From: Teratosphaeria epicoccoides
Taxonomy: Eukaryota > Ascomycota > Dothideomycetes > Mycosphaerellales > Teratosphaeriaceae
Reading direction: 5' to 3'
DNA length: 64,000 nucleotides
Assembly (NCBI GenBank): GCA_021401465.1
Contig: JADDMT010000052.1
Coordinates: 124,001 to 188,000 of the forward strand
Below the pieces are notes generated by a model. The model was given only the letters and a program-made list of their open reading frames with translations. It had not been told where the DNA came from and did not search any database. Made by a program: the position numbers and the translations under genes. This document shows, piece after piece, positions 47,101-58,372 of the stretch. Within the stretch, counting starts at the first letter, position 1. Each line of letters opens with the position of its first letter.

Positions 47101-49143
47101 CTTTGATTCGCTCTTGAAGCTCCGTGTCATCCTTTGCAATCGCTACAGCTTCTTGTGGTGCATTTGGCGGTAGCGTCTCAAGTAGCAGCTTACACTTTAC
47201 CTCATCCGACTGCTGTTGTCTAACGGCATGACGCAGAGCGTTCTGAAACGTCGAGCCGAAGAAGTGCTCATGATGCATCGCGAAAAGACATCGGACCAGG
47301 TAGCGGCTGGAGGGCCACAACACCCATTTGCTATTGTCGGACTGCAACAGGTCTGAAAGGGTTCTCTTGAAGGCCGTGTTGGATGTGGCCTGTGATCCGA
47401 GCGACTTGACGATCTCTTCAATAATTGCTGCAGCTCCATACGGCTTTCCATCGCGATTCGTGAGGAGGTTCGCGGCCTCTTTGAGAACCTTGATGTCTGC
47501 ATCAATGAAAGTTGCCTGCGAGCTCTCGGAGATGTAGTCAAAGAGCTCCTTCTGGAGAGCTGCCCATCGCTGCCCACTGGAGGCCACATGCAATTGCGAC
47601 TTCTCAAACTCCTTAGACTGTTGTGAGTGGGATAGTTTTGCGTTCTCGACAAGCTGCTCTGCATACATGGGCCACTCACGTTGCAGTATCGCTGTTATCC
47701 CACGAATGGCGGCTGCACTGGCCACCAATGAGGCTGCCTTAGCCCCAGACACTGTCCAATCTGCAGTATCTGGCGATGGTTGCAAGTACTGTCGGATGAT
47801 GGGCAGTACACACGCGTGAAGCAGCTCCTCTCGATCTTCTGAGTTGAGCCCTGATTCAACACGACGCACAAGAGTGAAGTATGACGGCCATGCGGCAGAC
47901 GCATTGAATCGTTCCTCTCTGCTTGCGACACCGTCACGAGCTGCAAACAGCAGTTCCTTGGCATCCTCAAGCGTAGCAGGTATGACTTGCTGGGGGATTT
48001 TTGAGAATAAAGCGTCGCTAATTTGCCAAAAAGCAGCTGTTCCCGATCTTGACCCATGCTTCAGGTACTGTCTTAGACGCGAGGCTGGTGGTTTCTTAGC
48101 ACTGTAGGCATCGGTCCAGATGCTATCGAAGCGACCGGTCAGGCTGGTCAGTGTCCGCGCAAAGTCGGCCGACGAGCCTGTCTGATCCGACGTCAGACCC
48201 TTATAGATATATGAACCACTGACTGCCTTGAGGTTGTTCTCGATCAGCTCCGGCCGCTTCTCCAGCGTGGTCTGTATCAGCTGATGAGTCGCTCTCCGGA
48301 CAGCAACGTCGGCGTTGTTGCTGAATTCCCAGAATGCTTGATCGTCAAAGATTTCCTCGTACACCCGGTGCTGCATACTGATGTCGGTTTCTGGTAGCGC
48401 ACTCAGCAGGCTGTTTACCACTGCAAGACTTGTGGCGACAACCCGGGAGTAGGTGGCTTCTGCGTCGTCGGAGCTGACTGTGCGCTCGTCATTCAATGTC
48501 TTTGCCGTCTCGTGTAGCGCAGCATCGCGACAGTAATGCAATATCGACTCATGGAATGTCTTTTTGACGCCAAGGATCTTCTCCGCAGTGGGAAAGACTG
48601 CAGCAAGCGCGTCCTGCGCTGCCTTGCCAGCTGCTCTATCGCTATCGTACGTGCCCGCTAGCCAAGGGCCAGCTATTCGAGGAAGGTGCCTTGCAACGCG
48701 CTTGCCGCATTTGGAACATATGTGACCATTGAGACTGTGAGCCCGCTGGCGAACACGGCGAGCACTGTCAATGGAGAGTCGGGGGTATAGTTTGACCTGA
48801 TTTCCATTTGTTACTATATACCATGATACCCGGTCTTTGGTCTTTGGGTGATACAACGCACCCATGCTTCGAGTAAGCCTGCCTCCACCTCAACCTCTGA
48901 GGAGGAAACATACGCCTGTGTATCCTCTAGCGCTTTCGCCTTGGTGGTGCTGTCCTTCTTCGACAAGTTCTTGAGTGACACTACCAGATTGGCATCGCTG
49001 ATGCTGCTGTAATCTGGCGGCTCCTGAATGTAAGAGAGTGACGAGGATTGTGTCGAACCGAAGGCAGCGCCGGCGAATGCACCAGATCCACCACCACCTA
49101 CCCGTGCGCTTCTGGCTTGCGATTTGAACTGCTTTTTGCTCAT
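44109..49143 (-). CDS. LTN1: E3 ubiquitin ligase listerin
   Basis: Exons 49143..48862, 48796..44465, 44411..44239 and 44172..44109 encode 1616 residues, in the family range. Introns are 65 nt (GTGCGT...ATCAG), 53 nt and 66 nt. Listerin (yeast Rkr1/Ltn1) ubiquitinates stalled nascent chains on 60S ribosomes in ribosome quality control. The N-terminus shows the conserved MSKKQFKSQ and AFG...YSSISDANLVVSLKNLSKKD stretches and, after splicing, LEAWVKLYPRLSIDSARRVR. A very long HEAT-like helical solenoid follows. The C-terminus holds the RWD-like part (YEKMTIKVGMRSKEINVSYV, LPETYPLASADV) and a RING of the C4HC3 type: CAICYSIID, LCPTCKHLFHGSCLFKWF and STCPLCRNAF, the last part supplied by the 64-nt final exon. 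Confidence 0.96.
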
Positions 49144-49669
49144 TGTTCCAAATCGAATTGTCGGTGGCGGCTTGTTGAGAAAGGCTGAGTAGGTGAGGAG
49201 ATTACTAATATGCAGCCGGGGAAGGGGTGTCGCGCGCGCGAGAAGTGATCTGAGTTCTCAATGCTTTGATCTGGTCGTGTTTTCAAACCAGAACTCCAGG
49301 TGCTCGCTCCATGACGCAGTGACCCGGTGTGCTGGAGCCTAGCGCCGGCGATACCCGTGGAGCTGCATTAGCGTGCATCTGATCAAATCGAAACGGAAGA
49401 GCCGCATTATATCCATGTACGCTGGTCAACATTGAAGTCAACACCCAAGTCATAAATACTTCCACGTGTCGGAAGCCATTGCGTGGCATCTGCGCACTGC
49501 AGTTCCGGAAAGTTTGGGTTGCGTCCAGACATTGAGCAATGGTTGAAGGCAGCTGAGCCTGGGATAGGTTGCCATCGCCTCAGCGAAGCCTGAAGGACCG
49601 GTCGAAAGTGCACTGAGAGGCCGTTGCAGAGTCGGGCGACCAAGCTGCAGTGCAGCGCAACACGTCAAG
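49144..49669. promoter_or_regulatory. Divergent promoter of LTN1 and RAD3
   Basis: The 526-bp spacer lies between two divergent start codons and should carry both promoters. No binding site is claimed. Confidence 0.5.
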
Positions 49670-52105
49670 ATGAAGTTTTTCATTGAGGATCTGCCGGTCC
49701 TATTTCCATACCCAAGGATATATCCCGAGCAGTATGCATATATGTGCGACCTGAAGAGAACCCTCGATGCTGGTGGGCACTGCGTACTGGAGATGCCTTC
49801 GGGAACAGGCAAAACAGTGTCCCTCCTGTCTCTGATCGTGGCGTACCAGCAGTTCTATCCGGAACATCGAAAGCTTATATACTGCTCGCGGACAATGTCT
49901 GAAATCGAGAAGGCATTAGCTGAGTTAAAGGCGCTTATGAAGTATCGAGCAGATCAACTGGGCGAAGTGGAAGAATTTCGGGGACTGGGTCTCACCTCCC
50001 GAAAGAATCTTTGCCTTCATCCTTCGGTCAAGCGGGAGAAAAGTGGATCAGTTGTCGATGCCAGATGTCGCAGCCTGACGGCTGGCTTTGTTAAAGAGAA
50101 GAAGGAGCGCGGCGAAGAGGTTGATTTGTGCATCTATCACGACAATCTCGATCTTCTGGAACCGCACAACCTCATCCCGCCAGGTGTGTGGACACTCGAT
50201 GGTATGCTTCGATATGGCGAGCAGCAAAAGCAATGTCCCTACTTTACAGCACGACGGATGATGCCTTTCTGCAATGTCATCATCTACTCGTATCACTATC
50301 TGCTTGATCCCAAGATTGCCGAACGAGTATCACGAGAGCTCTCCAAAGATTGCATCGTGGTGTTCGATGAGGCCCACAACATCGACAATGTTTGCATAGA
50401 GTCTTTAAGCATCGACCTGACCGAAGACTCCCTACGAAGAGCAGCTAGAGGTGCTCAGAACCTCGAGAAAAAGATCGCTGAGATGAAAGATACAGACGCC
50501 GAGAAGCTGCAGAACGAGTATGCCAAGCTTGTGGAAGGGCTGCGAGAAGCAGACCAGGCACGAGACGAAGAGGCGTTCATGTCCAATCCAGCACTACCAG
50601 ATGACTTGCTGAAAGAAGCGGTACCTGGCAACATTCGGCGAGCAGAGCACTTCACAGCCTTTCTCAAGCGTTTCATCGAGTATCTCAAGACACGCATGAA
50701 GGTGTTGCACGTCATATCGGAGACACCGCCGTCATTCTTGTCCCACTTAAAAGAGCTCACGTTCATTGAGAAGAAGCCATTGAGGTTTTGTGCTGAGAGA
50801 CTGACCTCGCTTGTGCGCACACTGGAGCTCACGAATATTGAAGACTATCAGCCATTGCAAGAAGTAGCATCGTTCGCGACTCTGGTCGCAACGTACGAAA
50901 CAGGTTTTCTGCTGATCCTGGAGCCATTTGAGTCCGACACTGCGACCGTACCAAATCCTATCCTCCACTTCACATGCCTCGACGCAGCTATAGCAATCAG
51001 GCCAGTCTTTGATCGCTTCAGCTCGGTCATCATCACATCTGGAACCATCTCTCCGCTCGAAATGTATCCAAAGATGCTCGGCTTCTCAACAGTCGTGCAA
51101 GAGTCATACAGTATGACTCTGGCGAGGCGCTCCTTCCTCCCAATGATCGTGACAAGAGGTTCAGACCAAGCACAGATATCTTCTGGCTTCCAGACTCGAG
51201 ATGACCCACAAGTCGTCCGCAACTACGGCAACCTCTTGATAGAATTCTCCAAGCTGACACCCGACGGCATTGTCGTCTTCTTCCCATCATACCTATACAT
51301 GGAGCGCGTCATCTCCGCCTGGCAGCGCATGGAGATCCTCGACCAAGTCTGGAAGAGTAAACTCATTCTGGTCGAGACACCCGATAGCCAAGAGACCTCT
51401 CTCGCTCTCGAGACGTATCGCACAGCCTGCAGCAACGGCCGGGGCGCCGTACTGCTCTGCGTCGCCCGTGGTAAAGTCTCCGAAGGCATAGATTTCGATC
51501 ACCATTACGGGCGAACGGTGCTCTGCATCGGCGTACCATTTCAATACACCGAGTCTAGAATCCTGAAGGCTCGCCTCGAGTTTCTACGAGAGAATTACCG
51601 TATTCGCGAAAACGACTTCTTGTCCTTCGACGCTATGCGACACTGTGCACAGTGTCTGGGTCGAGTCTTGCGTGGCAAGGACGACTACGGAATCATGGTC
51701 ATGGCGGATAAGCGCTTTGCCAAGAAGAAAAACCAGCTGCCAAAATGGATCGCAAGTGCGCTGGAGGAGAAAGACACGCAGATGTCTGTGGACTCGGCGG
51801 TACACGCGGCGAAGAAATTTTTGAAGGTCATGAGTAAGCCGTTTCCGATTAGGCTGCAGGAGGGCATTAGTACGTGGTCGTATGAGGATCTGATGGAGCA
51901 TAAGCGGAAGATAGAGGCGGAGAAGGATCGTGTGGAGCGGAATGGGCACGCTCATGGCGATGGGCCTATTCATGGCGATCAGGCCATGGCTGAGGCTCAG
52001 GCGATGGAGGATGAGATGGAGATCGATGAGGAGATCGATGCTGCTATGATGGAGCTGGAGACTCAGCAGAATAGCGGGATCAGGGGCACCATTGGTCATG
52101 CTTGA
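49670..52105 (+). CDS. RAD3: TFIIH DNA helicase RAD3/XPD
   Basis: A single exon of 811 residues starts MKFFIEDLPVLFPYPRIYPE, as in other Rad3/XPD proteins (about 760-790). It is the 5'-3' helicase of TFIIH in nucleotide excision repair and transcription. Motif I MPSGTGKTVSLL lies near residue 42, motif Ia YCSRTMSEIEKAL near 73, and the four iron-sulfur cysteines are in NLCLHP, DARCRS, DLCIYH and KQCPYF. Motif II is VVFDEAHNID, followed by the Arch domain, SGTISPLEMYPKML, and motifs V-VI VARGKVSEGIDF and QCLGRVLRGKDDYG. The C-terminal ~80 residues are an acidic, Met-rich extension (MEDEMEIDEEIDAAMMELE) that is longer than in yeast. No key residue is missing. Confidence 0.98.
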   Translation: MKFFIEDLPVLFPYPRIYPEQYAYMCDLKRTLDAGGHCVLEMPSGTGKTVSLLSLIVAYQQFYPEHRKLIYCSRTMSEIEKALAELKALMKYRADQLGEVEEFRGLGLTSRKNLCLHPSVKREKSGSVVDARCRSLTAGFVKEKKERGEEVDLCIYHDNLDLLEPHNLIPPGVWTLDGMLRYGEQQKQCPYFTARRMMPFCNVIIYSYHYLLDPKIAERVSRELSKDCIVVFDEAHNIDNVCIESLSIDLTEDSLRRAARGAQNLEKKIAEMKDTDAEKLQNEYAKLVEGLREADQARDEEAFMSNPALPDDLLKEAVPGNIRRAEHFTAFLKRFIEYLKTRMKVLHVISETPPSFLSHLKELTFIEKKPLRFCAERLTSLVRTLELTNIEDYQPLQEVASFATLVATYETGFLLILEPFESDTATVPNPILHFTCLDAAIAIRPVFDRFSSVIITSGTISPLEMYPKMLGFSTVVQESYSMTLARRSFLPMIVTRGSDQAQISSGFQTRDDPQVVRNYGNLLIEFSKLTPDGIVVFFPSYLYMERVISAWQRMEILDQVWKSKLILVETPDSQETSLALETYRTACSNGRGAVLLCVARGKVSEGIDFDHHYGRTVLCIGVPFQYTESRILKARLEFLRENYRIRENDFLSFDAMRHCAQCLGRVLRGKDDYGIMVMADKRFAKKKNQLPKWIASALEEKDTQMSVDSAVHAAKKFLKVMSKPFPIRLQEGISTWSYEDLMEHKRKIEAEKDRVERNGHAHGDGPIHGDQAMAEAQAMEDEMEIDEEIDAAMMELETQQNSGIRGTIGHA

Positions 52106-52137
52106 ACATGGACTGTGCCATGGTAGGTGGTATGTGG

Positions 52138-52157
52138 TTGCTTGCTTGCTTGCTTGC
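52138..52157. repeat. (TTGC)5 microsatellite
   Basis: Five perfect TTGC units lie 33 bp behind the RAD3 stop, presumably in its 3' UTR. Confidence 0.95.
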
Positions 52158-53765
52158 TTGCCAATGCTCTGCTGCATGGCATGTTGCGCCTACAGCTACA
52201 TGTCTGCGCTGTCAGCGACTTTGTGATAACAGTGTTACGACCTCCTTACATGCTCCTGAAGCAACATCAGATTCTCATACCGCCTCCGGGCGATCAGTGA
52301 CCCTGCAGCTGAATTGGTCAAGGCAGCCCAGCAAATCGCAACGGAGCTCAAAGCCTCTCCCCACTAGTCACGGCACCGGTCGTGCACCACTCAGCGGTAG
52401 GTGAGTCAGCACTGGATGTTGCTGTCCCTACGACATCTAGCAGATGGCACACAGACAGGAAAATGACTCTGAGCAGCGCCTACCGCCGCAAATGTCCTCC
52501 AACCACAGACCCAGACCTCTGCGGCTGCAACAACGAACCTCTCGGCGAATGCAGTCTGATCATCGATCGTTCGAACGGCGATGGCTGTGATACACATCGC
52601 GCAACTCCACTCACACACGATTGTGAGCCCAGTTGGTCTAGCAGCCTTCGGTCCCGACCAGTACAACATCATCCAGTCCGCCAGAGCGGTGGTCTGGCAC
52701 CAGCATCGCGAGCTGCGAGACGTAGTTCGATCCCCGGGCTCGAGCCCCCGCTGACAGCGAGCTTGGAGCAAAAAGGGATCAAAGTTGCAAAACGGCATTA
52801 GACATCGGCGGCGTCACGGAGCCAGGAGATCGATACTCCTGACCCACGCAGCAAGCCCACGGGACTTGCAGAGCGTCAAAAGCTTCGCTACCTCCGCGAA
52901 CACCCTCACGAAACACTCAAGTCAGCCGCCACGTCAGGAACCACGTCCTCGAGCTCTGAACATACTGTCGAGACCACCGGCTCTGCACGCAACTCTGACG
53001 GCTCACTGTCTCCCTTCAAGTCCGGCACGCCTGCGACCCGGTCTTTCCTTCCCAGGCACACTCATGCCTGAGCGTCGTGGGTGCTCGGGTCGTGACACTG
53101 CACCATCCAGGGCCGGAGCATCCTCACTCAAGGGCCCCCAACCGTTTGGACATTGTCCACCGGCAGCGCATGAATTTGGATTTCTGACCGTCGGCCCGTT
53201 GCTGTAGCTCAGATGAGGAAGGGTCCCTCGCCCATTGATCCAGTTCTGTCGGGTTTGGGTTGTCCCTTGTTGGTGCAAGTCGATACTTGGGTCCACTGAT
53301 CTGTGCAGCCGAAAGGCTGGGTGAGGAGTGGAAGGTCATCTGTGAGTCAATGGATTGTTCGCAACCCGCTGACAGCGGAGGGGCAGCTAGCGAGAATCGA
53401 GACGCTGGGCGTGGCTTGTGTACTGCCAATAAACCAGAGCTGTACGGATGTGCTGTGGATGCCTGGCGGGCACTAAGTGATGGGGACATGAGAAGTGAGA
53501 CTAGATTTTCCTTTCCTTTTAGCAATCGCAGCAAAATATCGACCAACCATACATCCAAAAAGTGTACATCGCACGCGAGGCATATTCTCAAATCACAGCA
53601 TAAAAATTCAACCCACAGCCACCTTTCGCACCGACCAGCAGCGCCTGGGAATTAAAGCAGCCACTTTTCCCAGCGCTGTCCACCCCTGCAAGCCTTGTAG
53701 CCAGCCTCAGCGGATATTATACATATCGCTAAGAAGCCTTGTACACAGGCTTCATCCCGTTGATC

Positions 53766-53963
53766 TCAAGTGTAGAAGAAAAGGTTGCTGGGCGTCGCCA
53801 CTGCCCATCCGAGTGCATGGGGTGAATGCTTGAGGACGGCTTGAGCAGCGACTGACTCCGCGAGAATGTAGTTGATGATGTCGATTGCTCTTGCATCTGG
53901 ATATCTTTGCTCTTCGCCTTGCCCGAACTCCTCGCCGTATGTAGCCTTGCTAGCTGCATTCAT
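53766..53963 (-). CDS. Small open frame behind the SH3 gene, in the same frame
   Basis: From an ATG at 53963 the frame codes 65 residues (for example YPDARAIDIINYILAESVAA and LGWAVATPSNLFFYT) and ends at TGA 53766. The same frame is open without interruption back to the TAA at 54029..54027 that ends the SH3 gene, so the open stretch totals 86 sense codons. Composition is protein-like with many C-ending codons. It may be a small separate gene, a lost C-terminal extension, or chance. No family is recognised. Confidence 0.25.
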   Translation of the reverse strand: MNAASKATYGEEFGQGEEQRYPDARAIDIINYILAESVAAQAVLKHSPHALGWAVATPSNLFFYT

Positions 53964-54026
53964 TGGAGCTTGCACGTTAAAGTCGTCAAAATGGAAGTGA
54001 ATTGTACCACTGATCTCGCGAAGAGA

Positions 54027-55525
54027 TTACAGTGCCTGGCCAGGGACCGGTTTGCGGGCGGGCACGCTCGCTGGCGCCTCAGCGGAGGCGTTGCTACCTG
54101 AGCGCTCGCGCGAGGTCGGTGTCAGAGGACGCGGCATCATGCCCGGTGGCCCGGAAGGCGTGATCGGGCGCGCGTTCTGCGCGCCTGGTGCTGGCGGACC
54201 CTGTGGGCGCGGCTTCACCGGCAGCTTGGATAGGCAAGTGCGAGGAGCGACACCTTGCTGGGTGCGGTCCATGCGGATGCAAAGCGCCTTGAGTAATATT
54301 AGCATGGAACTGATATACCAAAACTGGGCTCTTAACTTACCCAGCCATCATCGTACTCGTGAAGGACGCGCACCAGTTGGCCAGACTTCAGCTCAAGCTC
54401 GTCGTCCATGGAAGGCTTGAAGTCGAGCTGGACACGGTGGACGTTGTTGGCGGCCTTGGCAGCAGCGGGAGCCGCGCCCGTAACAGCGGCCTTGGCAGAA
54501 GAGGTCTCTGGGCTGGCTTGCCTTCCCTCTGGCTTGCCTTCCGGCTCATCAAAAGGATTGGTTGACGGGGTGACTGCGCACGCATCCTTGTCAGAGACGA
54601 CGGAAGCATCTGCGAATGGATTCTCGTTGTTGTTAGAGCGGCGTTCCCACATGCTCTTAGGTTTTTCGGACATCGCGGCAGCGACATCATGGGTGGTTCC
54701 AGAGCTCTTGCGGTTGTCGGCCATGCTTGGCAGGAATTGCGTGACCGGGCGAAGACTGAGACGAGGGGCAGTGGAGGCAGCATGGGTGCTTGTGGTCTCG
54801 CCAGCAATGCTGGCGTGCTTTTCGGACAAAGCTTTGCCACCGAAGAAGGAGCTGGCAGCGCTAGTACGCTTCTCGTTCACAATCTCGCTGTGTCCACCAC
54901 TCGGATTCGGATTCTTCTTCCTGCGGTAGCAATAGAAGAGGAGACCAGCGATGAGTGCGAGACCACAGAGGACACCAATAGCGATGCCAGCCTTAGCACC
55001 TCCGCTCAAGCCATCGCTGTGGTTGGAAATGCCACCGCTAGCGGAGGAGGCAGTGGCAGTGGCGGCAGTCGAGGAGAAAGCAGCCACAGCCGTGGCCGGC
55101 GGGTTGAGGAACATCAACTTGTTGTTCGAGCCATCTTCGGGGATTGAGGATGAAGCGGTCGGGATGCTGCTGGAGCTGCTGCTTTGGCCGTCGGTAGTTG
55201 GTGACACAGCCGCAACAGAAGTGGTAAGCACAGCGGAAGATGCGGAGGGCACGGTCGAGTACAAAGAGGCAGTAGACGGAGTGACGGTCACGTAGCCGGC
55301 AGTGGCGCCAGTGAAGTCGGCTGACACAGTCTGGTAGACGACCGAGACGATAGTTTGCACGCCGCCGTCACCGCCGCTGTTGTTGCTTGTGTCGGACGAC
55401 TTCGAGCTGTCCGGGACATCGTTCATGTTGATATGAGCGCTGTCACGCTTGAGGTGCTTCAGCTTCCCCTGCGCTTCGAGGCCGCGCAACACCTTGCCGT
55501 GCTTGTTTTGATGGTGAGGTCCCAT
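54027..55525 (-). CDS. Single-pass membrane protein with C-terminal SH3 domain (Fus1-like)
   Basis: Exons 55525..54341 and 54287..54027 with a 53-nt intron (GTAAGT, branch GCTAATA, acceptor AAG) encode 481 residues. The start MGPHHQNKHGKVLRG was chosen over an upstream frame that lacks a protein-like pattern. There is no N-terminal signal; residues about 60-180 are Ser/Thr-rich and likely O-glycosylated, and one membrane segment follows (AGIAIGVLCGLALIAGLLFY) with a basic stop-transfer stretch CYRRKK. The cytosolic tail contains NPFADA and NPFDEP motifs, then an SH3 domain (HRVQLDFKPSMDDELELKSG, VRVLHEYDDGW, joined across the intron to ALCIRMDRTQQGVAPRTCL), ending in a Pro-rich tail. This is the architecture of yeast Fus1 and related fungal proteins acting at sites of polar growth or cell fusion; the precise role is inferred. 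Confidence 0.87.
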
Positions 55526-56666
55526 GCTGTCGACTGGTCGGACGTCGCTGTCGGGCGAGTTGACACGATGTGGTCTGGCGGGTGAGGAATGCGGCAGTGT
55601 CCGGTCGTCGAGACCTCGAGGGGGTGTGTATGCGCGGAATGGCCAGCAATAGGATGAAGGTATGACAATGAGTGACAATAGCAAATCGCGGCGTTCTTCA
55701 GCGTCTGCCGAGAACGAGGGCGGCGACAGACCTGGTCGCGGTGGTGTGAAAAGAGTGACTGATGCTGCACACGCTGAGCAAGAGGATGGATGTGTCAACA
55801 AGGGAGGAACAGCGTGCTGGCTGTGTGTGCGAGGAAGAGACCGTACCTGTCCGTGCGCGGGAAATGCTCATTTCCTCATGCAGGTCCCAATGAAACTGAC
55901 CACTCACATGGCGCCGGGGCGTTGTTGGCGCCGCGTTGGACAAGGATTGTCCCAGCACTAATACGGTTATCATCACCAACAAGATTCAGGAATAATCAAA
56001 CAGCGGCCTTGGAGCAAGTCAATACAATTGTCCGCATTCCAGCTCCATTTGACGAGCAAACTGCTGCTTGGTGAAGCCGCATGTGCCAATTTCACGCCGC
56101 GTCGCAATCAGGAACATGTGCCAATGGTCACCGGCAAAGGTGTGCATTAATGGCAAGCTGCATATCATTATTATTGTTCTCGTGGGAGTTTGCACATGGG
56201 TACAGGGCTAGACACGTGGTGTTCTAGACACCCGAGTGAGAGATCACAGGCTCACAGCTCGTCCCGATCATCAGTTATCCGGACCGATCACCTGTCCTGA
56301 TACTGAAATTCAGGCTTGAGAAATGGGATAATAATGGTCTGAGATTGCGAGAGACTCTCAAGCTCCATACATCCCTAGAGTTGAAACCCTGCACGTCTCA
56401 GCCACACCCCGATATAGTAGTACAATAATTATTGCTCCATGGTGTGCGTGCTCTGATGACATATTAATATTATTGGGCGCGGCACTTCGATGTCGATATC
56501 ACGTGAAATAGTCCTAAAAGCATCGATTCCACTAGTGATTGAATACCGAGCGGATGACAATAACAGTCTGTTCTTCGACGCTCACCTTTGCCGCACCGTG
56601 CCGCACCTGTCTTCTACATTCATTGCCGAAATTTCCATCGTAGCTGATGAATCCGTCTTCAAAAAT
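55526..56666. other. 1.1-kb spacer, no gene seen
   Basis: The spacer holds the promoter of the SH3 gene and the 3' flank of the next minus-strand gene. No repeat, RNA or supported open frame is seen. Confidence 0.45.
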
Positions 56667-58372
56667 CTAGCGCCAGGTACTCTTCACCGGATAATCTTTG
56701 CCGCTCACATTGAGGTCCAGGTACACCGTACTGTCGCCATCCAAATGCTCCACCCGAAGGTCATCCTGGGAGTATCAGCCAGCCGTCCTGCAAGTCGTGA
56801 AAAACAATTCCTACCTCATGTTCCAGCTTCTCGAGCTCCTCGACAGGGGTCTCTTTGCTGCGGTCCTTCTCGTCTTTCTGCGTCGGCTGGACAGCATCGA
56901 GTCCCGCGCTCTCGCCAATCAGTAGAATCTGACCATTTGCATAATCCAGATGCACAGGCGTTGTCGGCAGCCAGCCTAAGGAGCCTTTCGAAACTATGTC
57001 AGCTCAATGCCACGCACTGCAGTGAGGGCGCCGAGACTCACCAAACTCCTCCTGCACGCCCTTAGGATAATCTGCACCGACAGACAGGCCCGGATTGTTC
57101 TGTCCAGACTGCTTGGGGTTCTTGGTGCTGATGACGAAGCTGCCTTGCTTGTCCAGCCCGACGTCCTTCTGCAGATCACCAGGCTCATGTGGAATGGTAA
57201 GCTTGTAGGACAGGTGGTTTGTTGTGCGGCCGCTTCCAGTCCAGGTGATGGCGTACACACCCTCACCGACTATATCGACACCCGGTGTGTGACGAGTGCC
57301 GGCGGTCTTGGTTGAATAGTCTGAGCCTTGCATGAATCTGGAAGACAGTCAGCACATCAGTGTTGTGGTCAACAAATTTTCGTCATCCCATCAAGCACCC
57401 GGGATGCAAGTCGCGAGTGAACAGCCAGTCAGCTGTGTTGACTAGCAGTCACCTGGCGGATTGACTGACTGGGAAAATAAGCAAACTGAACGTGACTCAC
57501 TCCTCCTTCAAGATCTCGATCGTGACTCCAGCTTTCTCCACGAAGCACATGAATCGATCTCTGCCACTCTTTGGCCACACCTTTTTCGGCAGGGCGATGA
57601 GTCGATTCTTTCCGTCGTCTAAGATCGTGCCGTCAGTGATCTTTGCACCAGGGGGCAAAGGTCTCAGCACGAAGAAACTTCGCTGCAAGTCTTGCGGACT
57701 TTCCGGCTCAGCCACCCCAACTCGACCTCGCGTGAAGAAATAGACGATGCCCTTCTCCATGACATTGGTCGGCTGCGCTTCTTCGCGCTCCTGGTCTTCT
57801 TCAACTGCTGGCTTGCTGGCTTTGCCATTGGTGGCTTGCTCGACCTCTCGCTTGGGAACATCTCCCTGAGATTGCGGTCAGTCTACTCTAAAGGGCATCA
57901 AACAGGGATTTCAGACGTGACACGATACGTACCTTTGTCGTCTTGCCAGGCTCATCCTCAGTAGCCTTGACGCTGTCAAACGCATTGCCATCCTTTTCGG
58001 CGGAGAGGTCTTCAGCTTTGTCCTCGTCATTGGATTTGTCCTTGAGGCCTGCTGATTGTAAGTCGATCTGACCACTCCGAAACATCGATTGAGCCTCATA
58101 CCGTTCTCATTCATCTGAAGCTGATCAGCTCTGGCGTTTGTTGGCTCATTGTTCGGTTCAATCTCCTTAATCGATTCTCCGTTACCATCAGCAATCGTCT
58201 CCTCAATGGTCTTTTGCTCTTTCGATGCCTTCGATGGACGTCCACGTTTGGATTTGGTGTTTGCAGGACTGAACTCGTCGGCCTTGCGCTTGGTGCCCTT
58301 GGGAGTCGCGGCGCCCTTCTGGGGTGAGTCAGGGTCGGATGCCAGTCTGGCGGACGACCGAGTGCCTGGCAT
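56667..58372 (-). CDS. Conserved fungal nuclear-type protein (often labelled BTB domain transcription factor)
   Basis: Six exons: 58372..58102, 58051..57933, 57865..57501, 57337..57042, 56984..56815 and 56765..56667, giving 439 residues. Introns are 50, 67, 163, 57 and 49 nt. The N-terminal third is basic and disordered with an AT-hook-like KSKRGRPSKASKE and an acidic Asp/Glu/Lys stretch. The conserved part starts at GIVYFFTRGRVGVAEPESP and includes RSFFVLRPLPPGAKI, RLIALPKKVWPKSGRDRFMC, GSDYSTKTAGTRHTPG and LDYANGQILLIGES; the tail LRVEHLDGDSTVYLDL appears only after splicing the last intron. I know this pattern from ascomycete proteins of unknown function; a true BTB fold is not evident to me. 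Nuclear location is inferred from the basic motifs. Confidence 0.85.
57338..57500 (-). repeat. Intron carrying GTCAA/CAGTCA repeat words
   Basis: Intron 3 of the preceding gene is 163 nt, about three times the neighbouring introns. Its donor-proximal half reads CAGTCAGTCAATCC, AGGTGACTGCTAGTCAAC and CAGCTGACTGGCTG on the transcribed strand, the same words that make up the other repeat sites of the window. Confidence 0.6.

Larger units (their letters stand above)
52106..54026. other. 1.9-kb spacer between convergent genes
   Basis: The spacer contains the RAD3 3' flank with a (TTGC)5 microsatellite, overlapping non-coding-type frames up to 155 codons without domains at 52.4-53.6 kb, and an open frame directly behind the SH3 gene that is listed separately. 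A tRNA-like patch near 52.63-52.74 kb was rejected. Confidence 0.4.

Noticed and set aside
48797..48865. Alternative LTN1 start inside the first intron (MGALYHPK)
   Set aside because: The ATG lies at the exon 1-intron 1 boundary in the wrong frame for exon 1; splicing with GTGCGT and ATCAG gives the family-typical N-terminus instead.
52627..52745. tRNA-like patch: GAGCCC and GGGCTC ends and a GTTCGATCC box
   Set aside because: The T-arm cannot pair, the D-arm lacks the A-box order and the spacing is wrong; at most a chance match.
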